Of a DNA stretch of 64,000 nt, positions 34,630 through 42,792 are shown one piece after another (position 1 is the stretch's first letter; each line of letters opens with the position of its first letter). Both the position numbers and the translations under genes were made by a program. The stretch covers positions 175,346-239,345 of the forward strand of contig NZ_CAMAPC010000006.1 in assembly GCF_945859825.1 (NCBI RefSeq). The letters are read 5' to 3'. Under the pieces are notes generated by a model. The model was not told where the DNA came from and did no database searches. It saw only the letters and a list, made by a program, of their open reading frames with translations. The stretch is from Pseudoalteromonas holothuriae (GTDB lineage Bacteria > Pseudomonadota > Gammaproteobacteria > Enterobacterales > Alteromonadaceae).

Positions 34630-35964
34630 ATGTCACAATTTCTACATGGTGTAGAGGTGATCGAGGCGCAATCAGGCACTCGTCCAATCAAAACAGTAAA
34701 AAGCTCAGTAATTGGTGTTGTAGGTACTGCCCCATTCGCTGATGAACAAGCTTTCCCGTTAAATACACCTGTATTAATCGCGGGTAAACGTGCAGAAGCT
34801 GCTAAATTAGTTAGTCCTGATAATGCTGACTTTAAAGCCCGTTTACAAACATTGCGTGATGCTGCTGAAGTAGAAGCCGTGGCTAAATTCACTGCAGAAA
34901 ATGGTGATGTAGCGCCGACTGCTGATGAGCTAGTTACTATTCAAGAAAAAGTTAAGAAAACAGTTACAGATATTGAATATGACCTTAAAGGTACATTGGT
35001 GTCTTCGATTGACGGTATTTTTGACCAAGTAGGCGCCGTGGTGATTGTGGTCCGCGTTGCTGATGGTGATGAAGCCACGGTAACTAGCAACATCATAGGT
35101 GGTGTTGATAGCGAAGGTGCCTATACAGGTATGCAAGCATTCTTGGGTGCTGAGTCAGTTGTTGGTGTAGCACCGCGTATCTTAATTGCACCAGGATATA
35201 CTCATCAAAAGAATGGCTCAGAAAAGAACCCAGTTGTTTCAGATATGGTTGGTATTGCTGAGCGTTTACGTGCGGTGATTATTGCTGATGGTCCAAATAC
35301 AAATGATGCAGCTGCAAAAGCATATCGTAAAGACTTTGGCTCTCGCCGTGTATTTGTGGTTGACCCTGCAGTAAAAGTATTCCGTGATGGCGCATCTGTT
35401 GTTGAACCTGCCAGCTCACGTGTTGCGGGTATGATTGCAAAATCAGATAACGACCGTGGTTTTTGGTGGAGCCCAAGTAATACTAATATGAATGGTATTG
35501 TTGCAACTGCTCGTCCAATTGACTTTCAGTTAGGCGACGCTAACGCACGTGCAAACTTGCTAAACGAAAATGAAGTGGCGACGATTATCCGTCAAAATGG
35601 CTTTAAACTTTGGGGTAACCGTACCTGTTCTGACGACCCTAAATGGGCATTCCTATCTGTAGTCCGTACCGCAGATATGATTAACGACTCATTGCTACGT
35701 GCGCACATGTGGGCTGTAGACCGTAACATTACTAAAACGTACATCGAAGATGTAACACAAAGCGTGCAGTCATACCTTGATAGCTTAAAAGCACAAGGTG
35801 CTATTTTAGGTGGTCAAATTTGGGCTGATGCAGACCTAAACACACCAGCAAACATTCAAGCAGGTAAAGTGTACTTTAGCTTTGACTTTACACCACCTAC
35901 ACCGGCTGAGCACATCACCTTCAAGAGCATTCTTACCAACAACTACCTAGAGGAAATCGTATAA
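34630..35964 (+). CDS. FI: Contractile tail sheath (P2 FI family)
   Basis: 444 residues from ATG 34630, ribosome site AAAGGAG; the frame from 34585 includes the terminator T run and is rejected. Signature segments: FLHGVEVIEAQSGTRPIKTV, IGVVGTAPFADEQAFPLNTP, RILIAPGYTHQ, SRRVFVVDPAVKVFRDG and FRSILTNNYLEEI-type end. A roughly 75-residue charged insertion at 60-130 (AEVEAVAKFTAENGDVAPTA) is larger than in P2. The codons look more like highly expressed genes than those of the fibres (frequent CGT and GGT). Confidence 0.96.
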   Translation: MSQFLHGVEVIEAQSGTRPIKTVKSSVIGVVGTAPFADEQAFPLNTPVLIAGKRAEAAKLVSPDNADFKARLQTLRDAAEVEAVAKFTAENGDVAPTADELVTIQEKVKKTVTDIEYDLKGTLVSSIDGIFDQVGAVVIVVRVADGDEATVTSNIIGGVDSEGAYTGMQAFLGAESVVGVAPRILIAPGYTHQKNGSEKNPVVSDMVGIAERLRAVIIADGPNTNDAAAKAYRKDFGSRRVFVVDPAVKVFRDGASVVEPASSRVAGMIAKSDNDRGFWWSPSNTNMNGIVATARPIDFQLGDANARANLLNENEVATIIRQNGFKLWGNRTCSDDPKWAFLSVVRTADMINDSLLRAHMWAVDRNITKTYIEDVTQSVQSYLDSLKAQGAILGGQIWADADLNTPANIQAGKVYFSFDFTPPTPAEHITFKSILTNNYLEEIV

Positions 35965-36473
35965 TGGCAATGTCTCCTAAAATCCTAAAAAAATTCAAGT
36001 TATTCGTTGATGGTAAAGGCTACTTAGGTATTGCTGATGAAATCACATTACCAAAAGTAACGGTTAAAACACGTGAAGTAACGTCAGGCTTTCAAGCGCC
36101 AATTGAACTAGATGTAGGTCAGCTTGAAAAACTTGAAGGCTCAGTAACACTGCTTGAGTACAACGCTGACATGATGAAGCTACTAGGTGACTGGAGTGGT
36201 AAAACAACACCACTTACAGCACGTGGTGCGATTCAAGCACAAGGCGAAGAGCCAGTACCTGTAAAAGTAACTCTTGAAGGCTTCTTCAAAGAAGTTGATA
36301 TGGGTAACTGGAAAGACGGCGAAGAAGCAAAATTAACGCTTCAGTACGCGGTTCAAAAATACAAGTTAGAAATTGGTCAGGATGTTATTTATGACATCGA
36401 CCTACAAAACGACACTCGTATTATCAATGGTAAAGATCAAATGGCACTACTACGTGCTGCAATTGGAGCGTAA
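35964..36473 (+). CDS. FII: Tail tube protein (P2 FII family)
   Basis: 169 residues, sharing one base with the sheath stop (TAATG). Motifs LKKFKLFVDGKGYLGIADEI, TLPKVTVKTREVTSGFQAPI and LDVGQLEKLEGSVTLLEYNA are the usual FII features; DGEEAKLTLQYAVQKYKLEI follows in the C-terminal half. It forms the inner tube surrounded by the sheath. Codon use matches the sheath gene. Confidence 0.96.
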   Translation: MAMSPKILKKFKLFVDGKGYLGIADEITLPKVTVKTREVTSGFQAPIELDVGQLEKLEGSVTLLEYNADMMKLLGDWSGKTTPLTARGAIQAQGEEPVPVKVTLEGFFKEVDMGNWKDGEEAKLTLQYAVQKYKLEIGQDVIYDIDLQNDTRIINGKDQMALLRAAIGA

Positions 36474-36479
36474 TAAGTT

Positions 36480-36737
36480 ATGACAGATATCATTAAACTG
36501 AACTTCCCAGTCACGGTCGATGCGCATGAGTATGCCGAACTAACAATGAGACGACCTAAAGTGCGTGATCGTTTAATGGTGGACAAAACAGATTTGAGTG
36601 AGTCAGAAAGCGAAATTCGCTATTTCTCAAATCTGTGTGAAGTCTCTCCTGAAGTGATAGAAGAGCTTGATTGGAGTGACTTTGTTAAGTTGCGCGAAAA
36701 ACTTCAGGCTTTTCTCGTATCCCGCCCAAGCGTTTAA
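36480..36737 (+). CDS. E: Tail assembly chaperone E (P2 gpE type)
   Basis: 85 residues, 6 bp after the tube gene. It opens IIKLNFPVTVDAHEYAELTM, with RRPKVRDRLMVD, as in P2 gpE-like proteins. In P2 a -1 frameshift near the end of E makes the longer E+E' product. Here the E' sequence lies in the -1 frame directly downstream, and that frame is open from 36689. The slip site is not a classical heptamer; GCTTTTCTC near 36708-36716 is a candidate. Confidence 0.88.
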   Translation: MTDIIKLNFPVTVDAHEYAELTMRRPKVRDRLMVDKTDLSESESEIRYFSNLCEVSPEVIEELDWSDFVKLREKLQAFLVSRPSV

Positions 36738-36742
36738 AAGGG

Positions 36743-36868
36743 ATGGTTATTGCCCTTGCTAAATATACTGGGTGGGGCTTAAACGAGCTTAACGCGCTGA
36801 CCGAACCTGAGCTTTGCGATTGGTTCGAGGCAGCCGTAGACTATAAACAATCTACTGAGGCAAATTAA
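36743..36868 (+). CDS. Tail chaperone E' (out-of-frame extension of E)
   Basis: 41 residues if read from its own ATG (MVIALAKYTGWGLNELNALT and so on); the -1 frame is open back to 36689. The IALAKYTGWGLNEL...EPELCDWFEAA pattern is the P2 E' signature. It lies between E and the tape measure, exactly where E' belongs. It is probably made mainly as a frameshifted extension of E rather than alone. Confidence 0.82.
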   Translation: MVIALAKYTGWGLNELNALTEPELCDWFEAAVDYKQSTEAN

Positions 36869-36889
36869 AGTTTGCCATCAGTACATCAA

Positions 36890-36913
36890 GGCAGGTTTTT
36901 ACCTGCCTTTTTT
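36890..36913 (+). terminator. Rho-independent terminator after E'
   Basis: GGCAGGT / ACCTGCC with a TTTT loop and a T6 tail. Confidence 0.88.
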
Positions 36914-37039
36914 GTACTGCAAATAATATTTACCAGTGTTATTTGCAGTACAAATAAACCCTCTATTGAGGTGAATAACACCACGCCTGTTAGCGCATCG
37001 CCAAACCTCCTTTGGCTTTAGTCAATATTCTCAACAGGC
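36911..37039 (+). promoter_or_regulatory. Structured leader of the tape measure gene
   Basis: A perfect 16-bp inverted repeat (36911-36926 / 36939-36954, TTTGTACTGCAAATAA) with a 12-base loop. It is followed by nested hairpins GCCTGTT / AACAGGC (36985, 37033) around GCCAAA-CCTCC-TTTGGC (37000-37016). The inner loop holds an anti-Shine-Dalgarno-like CCTCC. Confidence 0.5.
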
Positions 37040-37075
37040 ACTTCGCTCATTTCTTTGTATTTCCTAGGTATCGCT

Positions 37076-40000
37076 ATGACAAATCAGGGGTCTTCTGATC
37101 AAAATCGCAACGCACAGCAAGGTGCTTCAACTGTGCAGGGTTCTGTTGAAAATAAAGTAAAAAACAAACTGCCAAAAGTGCAGCCATATGAAGACATCAG
37201 CGTAAGTGCCGCGTTACTTGGGCAGATGATGCAACAACTTGATGATGCTTTAGCAATCGATACTAAACCACTTAAGTCATTATTGGCTATGTTGGCACAG
37301 TTCAATATAAATGAACTGCTACAAAGTCATGAAGGGCTCTTAAGAGCGTACTTATCGGATTTAAACTCTGCATTGCAGCAAGTGAGTGCCACCTCGCTTG
37401 ACTTAGCGCCTTCTTTTGTTTCGCCAAACGCTCAAGCAGGTCAATCATCACCACAAATGGGCATAGCTTCTGCAAATATTGAAGGTAGCTTATCGAGTGT
37501 TGAAGACTCCGAACTTCGCCAAGTTGATACACAGAGCATCATGCGTGAAAGTATGCGCTCAGTGCAGCAGAGTACGATTAGTTTACTTAAAGCCATTGAT
37601 ATTCAATCTTTGGATGCAAGTTTTACTGAGCTAAATTGGTCAGTTGGCGCTGTAAACAACTCAGTGCAGGAGTTATTAGCTGCACTTGAGGGCAATGTCG
37701 GATCAGTTTCTCAATCAGATAACGCCCAAGCGAATAATAAATTACAAAGCCCAAACTCATTATCACCAAAGCCTAATGGGGCATTGAATAATACTGCACT
37801 TGAGGCTGGGTCTTTAAAGGCAGCAAAGGCGGCGAATAAGCCGACTCAAAAGGTTCTTGATGAAGCTAGCACTGCTCGGGGCCGAAAGAGTAATACGCGC
37901 CGAACAAATACAGCGACAAATAAACGGTCGCGACAAAAAGCAGGTAATACCAAGCTAGGTATTAGGCCGACTATGGCTAAGCTATCAGCATTTAAGCAGC
38001 TAGATATGCAAAATGTTGCGTCTGATGATTTGACTCCCAGATTGCTAAAAGCGGCCAATCTAAAAGGCCCAGCAAACGCGTTGCAAACAGCCTTGCCAGC
38101 ACTAAAGCAGTTGGATATGCAGGGCCTCGCTGCGGGTGATATATCGAGTCTGCTTGATGCAGCTCCGAGTTTACTAAAAGCGGCTAATTTAGAGGGCCCA
38201 GCAAAAGCATTGCACACAGCCATGCCAGCGCTAAAGCAGTTGGATATGCAGGGTCTTGCTGCGGGTGATATATCGAGTTTGCTTGATGCAGCTCCGGGTT
38301 TACTAAAAGCGGCTAATCTAAAAGGCCCTGCAAAAGCATTGCAAACAGCCATGCCAGCGCTAAAGCAGTTGGATATGCAAAGTCTTGCAGCGGGCGATAT
38401 GTCAAGTTTGCTGGACGCAGCTCCGAGTTTACTAAAAGCGATTAATTTAGAAGGCCCAGCAAAAGCGTTGCAAACAGCCATGCCAGCACTAAAACAGTTG
38501 GATATGCAGGGCCTCGCTACGGGTGATATATCGAGTTTGCTTGATGCAGCTCCGGGTTTATTAAAAGCGGCCAATCTAAAAGGCCCAGCAAAAGCGCTGA
38601 ATGATGTACTGCCAGCCATTAAACAGTTAGACATAAAAGCGGTAATGGATGGTGATTTACAATCACTTGTAAAAGCAGGACCCGATCTGCTTAAGGCGTT
38701 TGGCTTTGGTGATGCTGCGTCTGTATTTGAACAGCACTCATCAGCAATTGGTAAACTTGATTTTAAAGGCACCTTAAACGGAGACTTGTCGTCAATTGGA
38801 GATGCTGCTACTGAATTTTTCACTGATTTTGGTGCAGATGAACCGGCCCAGAACGAAAAGCCAAAGCGCCGTAAAAAGCGGCCTTCACGAAAGCGTACAA
38901 GTAAGCGACGAGCGTCTAAACAGCGCCAAACGCAATATCGTAGTGACAATAAGCCGTGGGCAAAAGAAAACCGTGATGTAATGGTGTCTAAGAAAAGTCA
39001 AAAAGCCAAGATTAAAACACCAAAACCAGCACTTAGAGTGCTAGATGGAGGTTTAGATAACAAGGTCAAAGGCTTCAAGCAAGCAGCTAAGCCAGTTTTC
39101 TCGCAAAATAAGCGTAAATTGGGTAAACGTCGTGCCGCGAATGATCCTATTTTTGGTGTAATGAAAAAGTCACCTGGTAAGCTTGGTGGTATTTTTAAAA
39201 GTTTAGCTAAAAGCCCTGTGACTAAGATGTTGGGTCGTTTTACTGGCCCACTGAGAACGATATTGAGTGCTGCAGATGTTGCCACAACACTATCTGATGA
39301 CAGTTTAAGTAAGCGCGAAAAATCTCAGCAAATAGGTTCTGCGGCAGGTGGTGCTGGTGGTGCGCTTGCTGGTGCAGCGGCGGGGGCTGCAATAGGCTCT
39401 ATTATCCCAGGGGTCGGTACATTAATTGGTGGTGCCATTGGTGGTGCGATAGGCTCATTTGGGGGAGAGTCAATTGGCGGGTTTTTAGGGGACTGGTTTG
39501 GTAGTTCACTTGAAGATGAAAAACCAGCAAAGAATGAACAACCTGCTGCACCAGCAATGTTAAATAGCACGACTGAAGAGCCAACTGGTAATCTAGTTAA
39601 CGCCCAGTCGCTTAATATGGCTAACGTTGACGCCACACTTGGCAATATCGCAGCTAATGATTCAACACAGACTCAAGCCATAACTCAAACTACAGCCAAG
39701 AGCGACTCTACAAAGCTAAGTGAAGTTAAGCACCCAATTGATAACGTGTTGGGTGCTGCAGGTAATGCGCTGGGACCTGTTGGTGCAATGCAGCAAAGCT
39801 CAAGTAAGAAAAGCAACATACTTATGAGTATTGCTAACATGGGTGGCATTTTGGGCAATGTGGTCAATGGCCTTAGCATCCTGCGAGCTGCAACCAATGA
39901 CACACTTTCTGCGAAAGAAAAAGCACAAGCTATAAGGCAAACTGGTGGTAGCTGGTTAACGGGAGAGCTCATCTTGGGCACGCTGGGTAAGTCGAAAAAA

Positions 40001-40468
40001 GGCAAAGCATTAGCACCGATGGCGAGCTGGGTTGGTGGCATGTTGGCGGGTCCTGCTATTGGTAGCTTAGGTGGTTGGTTAACTGAAACCATCATGGGTA
40101 AAGAGCAAGCAAGTACAAAGCCATTAAATGAAAGTGCTTTGAGTGATAGTTTTCGGAACGACAGTTCTCGGAACGACAGTTCTCGGAACGACAGTTCTCC
40201 AGCCGGTAATCTTTTGCCTGATAACAAGAACGATGCGCTTGCTGAAAATCCAAGTGCACTCCACCGAGCTCAGTCTAAAACATCAAGTGGCACGTCTGCT
40301 ACACAAACCGTCAATAGCAGTGTCACGGTGAATGCAAACATTACGGTAAACGCCACACCAGATATGTCAGCTATGGATATTGCTGAGCAAATCAAGCAAG
40401 CGCTTGAACAAAAACAACAGCAAGCACAGCGTGATATGCGCTTGCAATACATTGATGAGGTAGCTTAA
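37076..40468 (+). CDS. T: Tail tape measure protein (P2 gpT position)
   Basis: 1130 residues from ATG 37076; an upstream TTG at 37055 has no support. Residues 331-502 are four near-perfect 43-residue repeats (GPAKALQTAMPALKQLDMQG, then LAAGDISSLLDAAPSLLKAA and NLE), followed by two degenerate copies to about 588. Two Arg/Lys-rich linkers flank them (RGRKSNTRRTNTATNKRSR; KPKRRKKRPSRKRTSKRRAS). Hydrophobic Gly/Ala segments near 760-800 (GGALAGAAAGAAIGSIIPGV) and near 985 are typical tape-measure membrane-active parts. It sets tail length. Position E-E'-T-U-X-D is the P2 order. Confidence 0.92.
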   Translation: MTNQGSSDQNRNAQQGASTVQGSVENKVKNKLPKVQPYEDISVSAALLGQMMQQLDDALAIDTKPLKSLLAMLAQFNINELLQSHEGLLRAYLSDLNSALQQVSATSLDLAPSFVSPNAQAGQSSPQMGIASANIEGSLSSVEDSELRQVDTQSIMRESMRSVQQSTISLLKAIDIQSLDASFTELNWSVGAVNNSVQELLAALEGNVGSVSQSDNAQANNKLQSPNSLSPKPNGALNNTALEAGSLKAAKAANKPTQKVLDEASTARGRKSNTRRTNTATNKRSRQKAGNTKLGIRPTMAKLSAFKQLDMQNVASDDLTPRLLKAANLKGPANALQTALPALKQLDMQGLAAGDISSLLDAAPSLLKAANLEGPAKALHTAMPALKQLDMQGLAAGDISSLLDAAPGLLKAANLKGPAKALQTAMPALKQLDMQSLAAGDMSSLLDAAPSLLKAINLEGPAKALQTAMPALKQLDMQGLATGDISSLLDAAPGLLKAANLKGPAKALNDVLPAIKQLDIKAVMDGDLQSLVKAGPDLLKAFGFGDAASVFEQHSSAIGKLDFKGTLNGDLSSIGDAATEFFTDFGADEPAQNEKPKRRKKRPSRKRTSKRRASKQRQTQYRSDNKPWAKENRDVMVSKKSQKAKIKTPKPALRVLDGGLDNKVKGFKQAAKPVFSQNKRKLGKRRAANDPIFGVMKKSPGKLGGIFKSLAKSPVTKMLGRFTGPLRTILSAADVATTLSDDSLSKREKSQQIGSAAGGAGGALAGAAAGAAIGSIIPGVGTLIGGAIGGAIGSFGGESIGGFLGDWFGSSLEDEKPAKNEQPAAPAMLNSTTEEPTGNLVNAQSLNMANVDATLGNIAANDSTQTQAITQTTAKSDSTKLSEVKHPIDNVLGAAGNALGPVGAMQQSSSKKSNILMSIANMGGILGNVVNGLSILRAATNDTLSAKEKAQAIRQTGGSWLTGELILGTLGKSKKGKALAPMASWVGGMLAGPAIGSLGGWLTETIMGKEQASTKPLNESALSDSFRNDSSRNDSSRNDSSPAGNLLPDNKNDALAENPSALHRAQSKTSSGTSATQTVNSSVTVNANITVNATPDMSAMDIAEQIKQALEQKQQQAQRDMRLQYIDEVA
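38066..38581 (+). repeat. Four tandem 129-bp repeats in the tape measure
   Basis: Copies start at 38066, 38195, 38324 and 38453, all in frame, with a few substitutions. Degenerate copies follow at 38582 and 38711. Confidence 0.92.
40155..40199 (+). repeat. 15-bp tandem repeat x3 in the tape measure
   Basis: GGAACGACAGTTCTC three times in a row, giving RNDSS repeats in a linker. In frame, so copy number can change without frameshift. Confidence 0.85.
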
Positions 40469-40914
40469 TGGCAAAAGTAAATAGTGCGTCGCACATGATG
40501 CAACTGGGAGAGTATAAATTTTCAGTGAGTAGTGCGGCATTTAGCAAATTATCTTACGAAACAGAGTATCGCTGGAAGACCCAAGACTCTCAAACTGAAG
40601 ATAAAAGCCCGGTTCAGCAGTTTGTTGGGGTGGGTAAGCAAAGTATTAATCTCGACGGCACAATTTATCCTCAGCTTGTTGAAGGAGGGTTAGTACAGGT
40701 CGATAAAATGCGAGCAGAGGCGGCTAAGGGTCAGCCTCTTACGCTAGGTTATGTTGAAGAAAGTGGTAAATCGAGTCCTTCTGTTGGGCGTGTGATGGGC
40801 AAATGGATAATCAAGTCTATCAACGAAGAGCGTTCGCTGTTTCTTAATGATGGTATTCCTAGAGAAATTCAATTTCAAATGACGTTAGACCGTTATGACG
40901 GTAATACAAAGTAA
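40468..40914 (+). CDS. U: Tail protein U (P2 gpU family)
   Basis: 148 residues, start overlapping the T stop (TAATG). MMQLGEYKFSVSSAAFSKLS, VGKQSINLDGTIYPQL and GRVMGKWIIKSINEERSLFL are gpU features. gpU acts at the end of the tail, by homology with LysM-neck or tube-initiator proteins. Confidence 0.93.
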   Translation: MAKVNSASHMMQLGEYKFSVSSAAFSKLSYETEYRWKTQDSQTEDKSPVQQFVGVGKQSINLDGTIYPQLVEGGLVQVDKMRAEAAKGQPLTLGYVEESGKSSPSVGRVMGKWIIKSINEERSLFLNDGIPREIQFQMTLDRYDGNTK

Positions 40915-40925
40915 CGAGGTAAATA

Positions 40926-41141
40926 ATGAGCGGCGTAACTTATGTCACACGTGATGGTGACTGCCTAGACAACATTTGTTGGCGGCATTATGGGCGTAGC
41001 AATCAAATGGTAGAACTGGTGCTAGAAGCAAATCATGGTCTTGCTGAACGAGGGGCTATTTATTCTGAGAATATAGCAATATTCCTGCCAGAAGTAATTG
41101 AAAAGCCCATAGAAGATAACATCATTAATATTTGGGATTGA
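40926..41141 (+). CDS. X: Tail protein X (LysM-like)
   Basis: 71 residues, ribosome site CGAGG. YVTRDGDCLDNICWRHYGRS, then LVLEANHGLAERG and IFLPE are the P2 gpX / LysM-like fold that binds spike or hub proteins. Confidence 0.92.
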   Translation: MSGVTYVTRDGDCLDNICWRHYGRSNQMVELVLEANHGLAERGAIYSENIAIFLPEVIEKPIEDNIINIWD

Positions 41142-41151
41142 GGAATAAATT

Positions 41152-42159
41152 ATGGATATACAACCTCAGTTTTCTATCAAAACCAATGGTAAAGAAGTTG
41201 CTAAACGCCTTATCGATAGGGTTGTTAACGTGACGGTTCGCATGAAAACTGGATTAATGAGCGATAGTTGTTATGTACGCTTTGATAATTTAGAAGCGGC
41301 GCCCATTCAACAGCCTAAACCCACAGATTTGGTTGAAATTGCAATGGGATACAAAGAGGGCAATGAGGATAAAAGCGCTACACTCACGCCACTAGGTAAG
41401 TTCGAAGTAGGGGAGTTTAATTTAACGGGTCCAGTGCGCTCTTTAGAGCTATTTGGTAATAAGTTACTTTGGCATACTGCTTTGAAAGCTCCAAAGCATC
41501 GCTCTTGGCCTGAAGACCCGAAACAGCCCAAGAAATTAGGTGAATTAGTCTCTGATATTGCAGGAGAATATGGGCTTGAAGCTAAAGTCGGTGATGCTTT
41601 TAAAAATATTGAGTTACCCCATATTGAACAAAGTGAAAGTGATGCTCAACTACTCAGCATGTTGGCTGAGCAATTCGATGCCATTGTAAAAATAGCCCAT
41701 GACAAGCTGATCTTCATGGCAAGAGGAACTGGACGCTCGCTCTCAGGTAAAGAGCTCAAAGAAGTGGAAATAAAAAACTCACAGATATTGAGTTGGCGCT
41801 ATGGTAAAGATGCTTATCGACAAGTAGGCGATGTAACCGCCTTTTATTACGATTTAGATAAGGCAGCACGCACCCCAGTTAAGGAAGGCAGTGGTAGCCC
41901 TAGTATTGTATTGGCATATGTATACGCTGATGAGGCGTCTGCAAAGCGTGCGGCAAAAGCCAAGCACAATAGACTAAAGCGTGCAAGTACGCGCATTAAC
42001 CTATCCATTATTGGTGATGCCAACATTGTTGCCGGTGCTGTTGTTAAAATAGTTAATACTAAAAGCGACGCCGACGGCAAATGGTTTGTTGATGGTGTTG
42101 AGCACTGTATCAATAAGCAAGGTTTCCGCTCTCACTTGGTGTGTGAGCAACTTATTTAA
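41152..42159 (+). CDS. D: Late control protein D (hub)
   Basis: 335 residues, ribosome site GAGGAAT. Family features: PQFSIKTNGKEVAKRLIDRV, GLMSDSCYVRFDN, EVGEFNLTGPVRSLELFGNK and ADGKWFVDGVEHCINKQGF. P2 gpD (T4 gp27-like) forms the hub under the tube, with V below. Last gene of the locus; no further phage gene follows before lysR. Confidence 0.94.
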   Translation: MDIQPQFSIKTNGKEVAKRLIDRVVNVTVRMKTGLMSDSCYVRFDNLEAAPIQQPKPTDLVEIAMGYKEGNEDKSATLTPLGKFEVGEFNLTGPVRSLELFGNKLLWHTALKAPKHRSWPEDPKQPKKLGELVSDIAGEYGLEAKVGDAFKNIELPHIEQSESDAQLLSMLAEQFDAIVKIAHDKLIFMARGTGRSLSGKELKEVEIKNSQILSWRYGKDAYRQVGDVTAFYYDLDKAARTPVKEGSGSPSIVLAYVYADEASAKRAAKAKHNRLKRASTRINLSIIGDANIVAGAVVKIVNTKSDADGKWFVDGVEHCINKQGFRSHLVCEQLI

Positions 42160-42792
42160 CAGGCCTCTTATTAAGTTTTTAGTTCTTAAATTACTTTAAT
42201 TTATAAAAATATTGATGCTTTCGCCTTATAGAAGCGAACAAAGCATATCCTTCTTCTTTATTCCTACCAACGATTCCTTTCTCCAACTAAGGCTATCCTG
42301 TGCACATGTGCAGGCTCTGGCCTCCTTCCGAAAAATTTGCAAAACTCTGCTACTAAAATACTTCCTTAATAAACGTAAAATTAACTTCAATAAAATAACT
42401 TAAATTTACTTATCATAAACTTAATAATGCTCTCGGCAATTGATTGATCTTAGAACTCGTTTATAGGCAGTTTAAGAAAATGAAATATGTGAATATTTTG
42501 AATGTGAAGTCATATTTGCTTTTATTAATGATGTATAGAACCTACAGATGCAACGATGACGGTGCCTTAAGTGACTATGGCCAGTGCTAAGTATTCCGTA
42601 TGGTTGGCCTTGTGAAGAGTAAACGTTAAAACGATTTACAGGGCAGGGGCTATTGGCCTCTGCCATTTCTATATTGCTAAAATTAATCCACCATAATATT
42701 TAATTCTTTTGAGGACTATGCCTGACGCCGCTAGCTGTATGTGAGAGTTGTGCTATCGACACGGTTTTGCCTCAAAATTTCAGTAGATGGTA
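42160..42792. other. 633-bp gap at the right end of the tail locus
   Basis: No convincing gene. It holds AT-rich sequence, a G+C-rich hairpin GGCAGGGGC-TATT-GGCCTCTGCC at 42642-42664 that could be a terminator or small RNA, and no clear att-like repeat. The only integration evidence would be comparison with other genomes. Confidence 0.5.

Noticed and set aside
37846..38949. Long antisense open frame (367 codons) opposite the tape measure repeats
   Set aside because: Its repeats mirror the tape measure repeats exactly, it is Ser/Cys/Ala-rich low-complexity, and the + strand frame is a coherent tape measure protein.
1..42159. Identity with Pseudoalteromonas MACs or other eCIS
   Set aside because: Gene content and order are P2-like (E/E'-T-U-X-D, V-W, FI-FII); no eCIS-type AAA ATPase or Afp-type repeated tube and sheath genes are seen.
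42160..42792. Attachment site or tRNA at the right edge of the tail locus
   Set aside because: No tRNA-like fold and no direct repeat visible, and the left end is outside the window.
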